Shown here: one piece after another, positions 57,444-64,000 of the stretch
Layout of the letters: each line of letters opens with the position of its first letter
Position numbering within the stretch: the first letter of the stretch is position 1
Source: Erythrophleum ivorense
Lineage: Eukaryota; Streptophyta; Magnoliopsida; Fabales; Fabaceae
Length of the DNA stretch: 64,000 bases
Direction: 5' to 3'
NCBI GenBank assembly: GCA_026724425.1
Contig: JAIUCV010000101.1
Span: 3,342,064 to 3,406,063 of the forward strand
Position numbers and translations under genes: made by a program
Notes under the pieces: generated by a model
The model's database searches: none
The model's input: the letters and a program-made list of their open reading frames with translations, nothing else
Told to the model about the DNA's origin: nothing

Positions 57444-59299
57444 TCATCTATCTGGCAGCACGAATGCGAGTGCGAATGTCTGACCTCCCAATACTAATAA
57501 ATATGTCCAATCATCAATCTCTTGGTGGATATAAGAGGTCTCGAGATGGGCACTATCACCGGCCATGAACACATGCGTGGAATCATCAATCTCTATTGAG
57601 CTTAACCCAGACTGCTTCCTTAGGCCAAGACCCTTCATCTTCCTTCTCATCTTACTTGCTCCTTCCCATTTTTTGATATAGGAAATAATATAGTATTATT
57701 AGGGCCACTTAATTGGCTAAGTTTATTATTGGGTTTTATAATCTAAATTGTTATTGGGTTTTTAATTATTATTAGGGTTTTGGTTTTCTTATAAAAAGGG
57801 TTGTAAGTTAGTTATCAATAGAACACAAAAATAATACATAATATTTCAGAAAGCTTTCTTCTTCTCTCTCGGTTACTTGTTACGAAACTCATTCTTAAGC
57901 TGAGAATCTCTTCTACAACCGTAGATTCTTTGCTGGTGAGTAAGGAATTCGCGTTTTAAGAACGTTGATTCCCGTCTCTATCCGGTTACTAGGTTACTCC
58001 AGGTTTTCCTCTATCATTTTTCATCAGCAGCGTACATGTTCGAGAGAATCACATAATTCGAATGGCTTTTCACGTTAAGCTCACTAAGATGCTTCATCAG
58101 CCTCTCTGCTAACTCTGTATCGTTCCCATGAGTCCTGCAGGCTGCAAGCAAAGAGCCAATCACAACTTCATTTGGTTTCATAGGCATGCTCTATACCACT
58201 TTCAAAGCATCTTCCAATCTCCCAGCCCGACTATACGTCTATACAAATCCACTAAGCAACCATAATGTTCAATCCGAGGCGAGATTCTGTGATCCCTTTT
58301 CATAGTTTGGAAATATCGAATACCTTCTTCAACTAGACCTACATGGCTACAAGCTGTTAACGCCCCCGTGAAAGTGACTGCATCAGGTTTAAACCCTTCT
58401 TCTTGCATTTTTCTGAAGTAGACCAAAGATTCATTTGCATGCCCGTTAGCAGCGAAACCAACAATGACTGAATTCCATGAAACCACGGTTCGTTTCTCCA
58501 TTTTGTCAAAAACTTGTCGAGCAAACTCCACACACCCGCATCGGCAATACAAATCAATCAGCGAATTACTCACTCTGACATTGTTCTTGAAATCCTGACT
58601 CACCACATAGCGATGCACCCATAATCCGAAAGAGAGAGCGCCAAGGTTTGTGCAAGCGGCAAGAGCAGCAATAATGGCAACGTAATCTGGTTTTACTCCA
58701 GAAATCTGCATCTCACGGAACCATGCCAAAGCTTCTTCGAAAAGACCTTTCTTAACAAACCCATTTATCATAGCTGTCCAAGAAATCAAGTCTCTCTCAG
58801 GCATTCGGTCGAACAACTTGACAGCGTCGTAGACTTGACCATTCCTCATGTACCCATCGATCATTGTATTCCAAGTTACCGAATTTCTGTCTTGCATGTA
58901 GTCGAAAACCAATCTAGCCTTACGAAAACGACGGCGTTTGGAGTACATGCCGAGGATCGCGGTGCCAACCATGACATGGTTTCTAGCGAGTCCGAGTTTA
59001 CAAGCATAACCATGAAGCAAATCGCCCAAGGCTTCACTTCCGGAGGGGAAATCGCCACAGCCAGAGAGTAGGGCGATGAAAGTGATGTGGTTAGGCTCGA
59101 CGCCGGCGAGTCGCACATCCGAGAATTCGTTGGCTGCCTCGGCTAATCGACCATTGCGTGAGAGGAGAGTGATGCGAGACGTCCATGAAACAGTGTTTCC
59201 GGAGATAGACTGATTAGTGTTTTGTATCTTTGGATTGGCGTGAATTTTGCGGGGTGGAAGCGCCGGCGAAGGAATTCCGACGACGGGAAGGACACCCAT
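57444..59299 (-). pseudogene. CLB19-like PPR protein, interrupted copy
   Basis: Plastid RNA-editing PPR protein of the CLB19 (At1g05750) type; from memory the sequence is nearly collinear with it. The start MGVLPVVGIPSPALPPRKIH at 59299 is intact, followed by E-type PPR repeats (SVTWNTMIDGYMRNGQVYDA; DLISWTAMINGFVKKGLFEE) to EHYGCLVDLYRR. There an 8-base insertion (about 58232-58245) shifts the frame. In the shifted frame the protein continues SRAGRLEDALKVV, stop, SMPMKPNEVVIGSLLAAC, so a TAG has replaced a Gln codon. After SNYVILSNMYAADE a solo LTR (57674-58016) splits the codon run; on the far side KWEGASKMRRKMKGLGL resumes in frame. The end diverges after AHLETSYI, so the terminal residues are lost. 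A functional copy must exist elsewhere if CLB19 is essential, as in Arabidopsis. Confidence 0.92.
57674..58016. mobile_element. solo LTR, 343 bp, copia-like
   Basis: Begins TGATATAGG and ends CCTCTATCA (TG...CA termini with short inverted TGATA/TATCA). It is flanked on both sides by TTTTT, a 5-bp target-site duplication (57669-57673 and 58017-58021). Promoter-like TTATAAAAAGGG occurs near 57790. Removing the LTR and one TTTTT restores a perfect AADEKWEGASK reading frame in the host PPR gene, which confirms the borders. No internal retrotransposon sequence is present. Confidence 0.92.
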
Positions 59300-60026
59300 T
59301 CGATGGAATTTTCTTATTCTTTCTTTTTAATCTCTAAACCCGAATTTGGACTAAGAAAGTTAGAAGACCGGATAAAAAATCAGATCCGATTTGGTTCGGT
59401 TCAAGATAATATACTTTTGAAATTGAGGATCAATAACAAGCGACGCTTTTCCTTCAAAAGAAGAATTCCCAATAACAAACACGTTGAAGGTTGAGTTGGA
59501 GTTCCATACAACATCAAGACAACAACTCTAAAGATATTGCAGCTATGAGAGAATTGAAATCCAAAACCAGACATTTCATTACGCCTCAACTTTCACAAAC
59601 CAGGATCCCATGCACAATCCATCAAAGCAACCTTCTTCCCACGAGGAGAAAACCCGGATCTCATGCATGTCTTAACATATAAGATAACAATTCTGTATAC
59701 AAACTTCAGCTGCAGGAAGAAATCCCTTTGTAATGTTTTATCATGACATGCCAAGAGGATGCAGATGCTTTAGTTGTCAACACATTATTAATCATTTAAA
59801 TATCATTAAACCAAATCGAACATACTATCCGGTTAATACATCACATCTCCATATAGAAATAACAATGTTCAGACATTAAAAGAAGCATAAGCATTATTGG
59901 TTTAATCATACATACGACGCTAGACGTACCATTAACCATATGAAAAATGCGTTGGAGAAGAACAAGGCATATGCCACGTGCTACCTTTTCTTCTCTTCTT
60001 CACGTCCTTTGTCTCTTGCACTTATC
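59300..60026. other. intergenic between PPR pseudogene and NYN gene
   Basis: Upstream region of the PPR copy and 3' flank of the NYN gene; AT-rich, with no feature recognised. Confidence 0.4.
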
Positions 60027-61466
60027 TTAATCTTCACCTTCATATTCAATAAGATATTCACTAGAACTTGGCTTATTTGGAGTTTCTCTAATTCTTTTGA
60101 GCACTGCTCGGATGGCATCAGCATCCATCTCTTTAGAGTCATGAGCAGCAACCGCTCCCCCAAAGGGTTGATAGTACAAGTCCTGCTTGGCAACCAAGAG
60201 AGAAGATGGGGTCAAATCAAATTTAGGTTTAAAAATAACTATACGCGGTGAGAAAGAGAAACTTGTGGAAAGAGCTTGTTGGAGTCTCTATATAGTTAGG
60301 CTAGGATGCTTACCTTCAGTGCATGTTCTTTACTGCAGAGATGATTTGCAAAACCCAGAGAGCCTATGAAATCAAGTTTGCATGATCCGCAAAACAAGGT
60401 AGATGGCCATGGTTCCAGCTCCCGATATCGAACTAGAAAATATCATGAGGAAAAACAAAAAGAGATTAATAAATTTGCACACTGTGTGTGTGTGTCTGAG
60501 GGAGAGAGAGAGGAGAAATTAAACACCTGGCGTAGGCGACCGTATGTTTGCCAGGGAAGTTTCCTGATTAGAGGACACTTCAGATATTGTAAAGCCTGAG
60601 CAGATGGGGAAAAAAATAAGAGATTAATAAATTTGCTCACTGTGTGTGTGTGTGTCTGAGGGAGAGATAGAGGAGAAATTAAACACCTGTCGAAGTCGAC
60701 CGCCTTTTCGACCGTAACATCGACCGTATCTTCGACCATCTCTCTGCCCGTGCAGTTTCAAAGCCTGAGCAGATGGGGAAAAACAAAAGGAGATTAATAA
60801 ATTTGCTCACTGTGTGTGTGCGTGTGCGTGTGAGGGAGAGAAAGGGAGGAGTAATTAATGAAATACCTGGCGGCGTAGCCGACCGTATATCTGCCAGGAA
60901 AGTATCCCAGAGGTAGCACCCTTCAGTTCTTGTAAAGCCGGAGCAGATGGATTTGGGTCGTTCAGGATATAGTGACCCAAGAATGTTGTACTTCCTTGAG
61001 CTTAAGTCGTCAAGATATCCATCCAAAAACCCCTCACGGGATATACCCATAAGATTAGCCGGAGGTGGATAGTCCTCTAACAACAGGCTCAAAGGACGCA
61101 CAAGACCTTCTGTTTTCAGAAACCAAAAGACTTAATTAGTATATGTGCAAAAGGATGATGGAAAGTAAAGCCACTCTCTAACTTGAAAAAACAAAAAGTA
61201 AGACATTAACCTGTGGGGACGTGATGAAGAGAGACTCCAGTGGACCAAAGGGCTTTAAGAAGGTCATTATCGACCTCTGTTAGTATGCCAATGGCAGTGA
61301 TGGTGACACGACTAGAGTAGCCTAATTTCTTCAACGACCTTTTTATAAACAGACAGATCCGACGAGCATCAACGTCAGCGGGAACGGGACACCTGTTGAT
61401 GTCCCACCACACTGTCGTTTTAGCCTTAGCTTCCTTCTCCTTACGCGGCGGATAGGTCTGCATCAT
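60027..61466 (-). CDS. NYN-domain protein with C-terminal zinc finger; duplicated exons
   Basis: Member of the plant NYN (PIN-like, putative endoribonuclease) family. A six-exon model keeps phase throughout: 61466-61211, 61109-60867, 60764-60687, 60595-60527, 60432-60314 and 60185-60027; 307 residues. Exon 1 has the NYN core TTVWWDINRCPVPADVDARR (Asp of WWDIN is an expected metal ligand) and WSTGVSLHHVP. Exon 2 has PPPANLMGISREGFLDGYL, where the family usually shows ISGDxDF; here REG replaces the acidic GDxD, so catalysis is doubtful. Exons 3 and 4 repeat the 3' half of exon 2 (see findings). Exon 5 encodes a C2H2-like finger, CGSCKLDFIGSLGFANHLCS plus KEH. It is 2.5 kb from the telomere. Expression is unproven. 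Confidence 0.7.
60433..60945. repeat. three tandem exon-intron units in the NYN gene (~170 bp each)
   Basis: Three blocks, about 60433-60595, 60596-60764 and 60765-60945, each carry an exon end (minus strand ..ATACGGTCG..ACGCCAG type), a donor, AATTTCTCCTC, a (CA)n tract, TTTATTAATCTC and CCCATCTGCTC. The TG/CA tracts lie at 60485-60496, 60640-60654 and 60811-60830. Similarity covers introns as well as exons, so this is a genomic tandem triplication. Confidence 0.85.
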
Positions 61467-61573
61467 TCAAGACTTTAAACCTAAAAACAACAACAAAATT
61501 CGGGAAACCAATTAGGTCTGCATCATTCAAGACTTTAAACCTAAAAACAACAACAAAATTCGGGAAACCAATT
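61454..61573. repeat. 60-bp perfect tandem duplication over the NYN start codon
   Basis: Two copies of a 60-bp unit (61454-61513 and 61514-61573), followed by a few bases of a third. It contains ATGATGCAGACC on the minus strand, so the ATG pair of the NYN gene is repeated 60 bases upstream (61526), where it is followed by TAA. This is a four-codon upstream ORF (MMQT-stop). Confidence 0.9.
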
Positions 61574-62219
61574 AGGTCTTTAATCTAGATAAACGGAAAT
61601 CACCGACCGCAAGTTTTATATCCCAATCGTTATTGCTAACACAACAAAGCCACAAATCCAGAAAGTCTTATCGCAAACCCTACACTGATTTCCTACTAAC
61701 ACAACGAATCGGACTACAATTTCATCCAAGTAGCCAGCTATTCTACCCATAAAATGGAGTTAGATCGGAAACAAAAGGGAAATCGGAGAATACACATTCA
61801 AACACAGATGTCCTCGAAAAAAAGCTTGAAATTAAGAAACAGAGAAGCGTTGTTACCTAAGAGGAAAAAAAGACGGAGAGTGTCTTCAGGTATGTTGTTT
61901 GTGAGTGTGAAAGCTCCTTATTCAGGATATTGCTGCCAGTGAGTTTGTCTTAAAATCTCGTGAACTGTGTCTCTGTCATGACATCTTGATGCAGCATACT
62001 TTCAAGTTTAGCTGTATTTCGTGCGTCTCTCGGTTAAACTTGATATGTTGTTTCATAAGTACGTATCATATTTGTGTCTCAGGGCCTTGAGTCATGATAT
62101 CTGTCTTTTCGGTCTTCATAAATGGGCTCTGCATAAGTGTCTCTATTCGGCCTCTTCAAGTTTAACCCTACAAATTTTAAAATATTTTGTAATGTTATTT
62201 TAATAGGAAACTTTTTACC
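61574..62219. other. NYN upstream / subtelomeric spacer
   Basis: No gene similarity. The ORFs at 61754-61942 and 62021-62203 have no recognisable family features. Confidence 0.4.
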
Positions 62220-62970
62220 ACGTCAAATGGTCGGAAAATTTAGTGTTTAATGTTTGCTATTTCACATTTCATTAATTTTTTAAGAAGGGTTTAGATTTTG
62301 GAAAATAGTAGGCTTTTTTAGAGACTCACATACAGTGCTAGTGCTAAATAGTAGGAAAAATTTAGATATCACTTTGGACACATTTCATTCGTCGTTTTGG
62401 AGAAATCTCAACATGTTCTAAATCTTTGGAATCGGTTAGTTCACCCCCCACGAGTTTCTAAATATTTTGAAAAATTAAAAGGTTGTGCTAGTAGGTTTCT
62501 TTAAAGACCATTTACAATGTGGTAAATGATAGGAATATTTTAGATTTCATTTTGGATACGTTTCATTAACAGTTTCGTAAAAATCTGAAAATCGAAAAGG
62601 TTATGCTACTAGGCGTCTTAATAAATCCATTTAGAACGCCAAATGGTTGAAAAAGTTTTTGTGTTTATTTTGGAGGCATTTTATTCATTGTTTTGGAAAT
62701 ACGTAGAAATGTACTAAATTTTTAAAATCGAAGGGTTTAACAACCTCTAAGAGTTTTAAAAGATTTAGAAAAAATGAAAGGTTTATATAATTACGCTACC
62801 TTAAATATTATTTTATAGCGCCAAATAATTTAAATATTCTCATGTTTATTTAGGAGGCATTTTATTATTTGTTTAAGAAAAATCTTAAGATGTATTAAAT
62901 TTTTAAAATCAATAGGTTATACGTAGTCTTACCCCTCATCGTTCCTAACATTATTTCAAAAGATGTACCA
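62220..62970. repeat. degenerate subtelomeric tandem repeat
   Basis: AT-rich DNA in which related blocks recur: (CACATTT/GCATTTTAT)CATT..., GTTTTGGAGAAATC-like, and TAAATTTTTAAAATCAATAGG. Anchors are at about 62263, 62378, 62557, 62676 and 62852, so intervals alternate near 117 and 177 bp. Similarity between units is partial. Five or so units are present, ending at the telomere-variant array. Confidence 0.65.
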
Positions 62971-62978
62971 AAATACGA

Positions 62979-63212
62979 TTTAGGGCAAAATAGGGTTTAG
63001 GGCGGATGAGGGTTTTTAGGGCGGATTAGGGTTTAGGGCGGATGAGGGTTTAGGGCGGATTAGGTTTTAGGGCGGATTAGGGTTTAGGGCGGATTAGGTT
63101 TTAGGGCGGATTAGGGTTTAGGGCGGATTAGGGTTTAGGGCGGATTAGGGTTTAGGGCGGATTAGGGTTTAGGGCGGATTAGGGTTTAGGGCGGATTAGG
63201 GTTTAGGGCGGA
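62979..63212 (+). repeat. telomere-variant array, 17-bp units (TTTAGGGCGGATTAGGG)
   Basis: About 13 head-to-tail units, each a telomere repeat TTTAGGG joined to CGGATTAGGG, at 17-bp spacing (GCGGAT at about 63002, 63021, 63038, 63055 and so on to 63208). Proximal units carry more differences (GATGAGG, TAGGTTTTAGG) than distal ones. Confidence 0.95.
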
Positions 63213-64000
63213 TTAGGGTTTAGGGTTTAGGGTTTAGGGTTTAGGGTTTAGGGTTTAGGGTTTAGGGTTTAGGGTTTAGGGTTTAGGGTTTAGGGTTTAG
63301 GGTTTAGGGTTTAGGGTTTAGGGTTTAGGGTTTAGGGTTTAGGGTTTAGGGTTTAGGGTTTAGGGTTTAGGGTTTAGGGTTTAGGGTTTAGGGTTTAGGG
63401 TTTAGGGTTTAGGGTTTAGGGTTTAGGGTTTAGGGTTTAGGGTTTAGGGTTTAGGGTTTAGGGTTTAGGGTTTAGGGTTTAGGGTTTAGGGTTTAGGGTT
63501 TAGGGTTTAGGGTTTAGGGTTTAGGGTTTAGGGTTTAGGGTTTAGGGTTTAGGGTTTAGGGTTTAGGGTTTAGGGTTTAGGGTTTAGGGTTTAGGGTTTA
63601 GGGTTTAGGGTTTAGGGTTTAGGGTTTAGGGTTTAGGGTTTAGGGTTTAGGGTTTAGGGTTTAGGGTTTAGGGTTTAGGGTTTAGGGTTTAGGGTTTAGG
63701 GTTTAGGGTTTAGGGTTTAGGGTTTAGGGTTTAGGGTTTAGGGTTTAGGGTTTAGGGTTTAGGGTTTAGGGTTTAGGGTTTAGGGTTTAGGGTTTAGGGT
63801 TTAGGGTTTAGGGTTTAGGGTTTAGGGTTTAGGGTTTAGGGTTTAGGGTTTAGGGTTTAGGGTTTAGGGTTTAGGGTTTAGGGTTTAGGGTTTAGGGTTT
63901 AGGGTTTAGGGTTTAGGGTTTAGGGTTTAGGGTTTAGGGTTTAGGGTTTAGGGTTTAGGGTTTAGGGTTTAGGGTTTAGGGTTTAGGGTTTAGGGTTTAG
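63213..64000 (+). repeat. telomere, (TTTAGGG)n, about 112 perfect repeats
   Basis: Uninterrupted Arabidopsis-type plant telomere repeat running to the last base. The G-rich strand reads 5' to 3' towards the window end, as at a true right-hand chromosome end. The length is limited by the window or assembly. Confidence 0.99.

Overview
The window is nuclear DNA from a plant of the mustard family (Brassicaceae), and its right end is a chromosome end. Genes have short GT-AG introns, the intergenic DNA is AT-rich, and the last 0.8 kb is an uninterrupted (TTTAGGG)n array in the orientation expected at a right-hand telomere. From about 1 to 52.6 kb the gene order matches, from memory, Arabidopsis thaliana chromosome 2 from At2g20750 to At2g20900: EXPB1, clathrin light chain 1, GCL2, polyol transporter 4, GAUT10, QWRF3, At2g20820, ULT2, At2g20830, (At2g20835), SCAMP3, remnant of SRF1, LIP1, At2g20870, EPF1, ERF053, THF1/PSB29 and DGK5. 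At2g20900 is the distal limit of ancestral crucifer block H, so this looks like the block-H chromosome end with its telomere still in place. The species is not A. thaliana, where this segment is internal. I infer the identities from sequence recognition; no database search was run.

Layout. 0.9-16.5 kb: dense single-copy genes. 17.4-19.8 kb: a non-autonomous Helitron with TC...CTAA termini between A and T. 21.3-23.0 kb: a formiminotransferase-like gene and an LTO1/Yae1-type gene. 23.7-25.4 kb: a decayed AtuA-domain gene. 27.0-27.8 kb: a short TRF-like MYB gene. 28.1-29.8 kb: an inverted-repeat transposon carrying a 27-bp minisatellite and a nested MITE-like insert, with one end tandemly duplicated. 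30.2-33.8 kb: a small Cys-rich protein and SCAMP. 34.5-36.3 kb: an ABCG transporter fragment, a transposon with long terminal inverted repeats, and the decayed 3' end of SRF1. 36.5-52.6 kb: LIP1 to DGK5, interrupted by a broken IST1-like gene.

Beyond DGK5 the DNA changes character. Two broken genes lie side by side: an LRR receptor kinase related to At1g06840, whose kinase exons are partly deleted and partly duplicated, and a CLB19-like PPR gene (At1g05750 type) carrying a frameshift, a stop codon and a solo LTR. Both resemble genes from the top of Arabidopsis chromosome 1, which suggests subtelomeric acquisition. Next comes a NYN-domain gene whose exons 3 and 4 appear to be tandem copies of the 3' half of exon 2. 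The last 2 kb are degenerate subtelomeric repeats, about 13 copies of a 17-bp telomere-variant unit, and then the telomere.

The conserved genes are mostly housekeeping or developmental and do not form a pathway: cell wall (EXPB1, GAUT10, At2g20870), trafficking (clathrin light chain, SCAMP), transport, lipoate synthesis, chloroplast biogenesis, stomatal patterning, lipid signalling and transcription. The most unusual biology is in the terminal 11 kb, where gene copies are being broken, duplicated and re-spliced beside the telomere.
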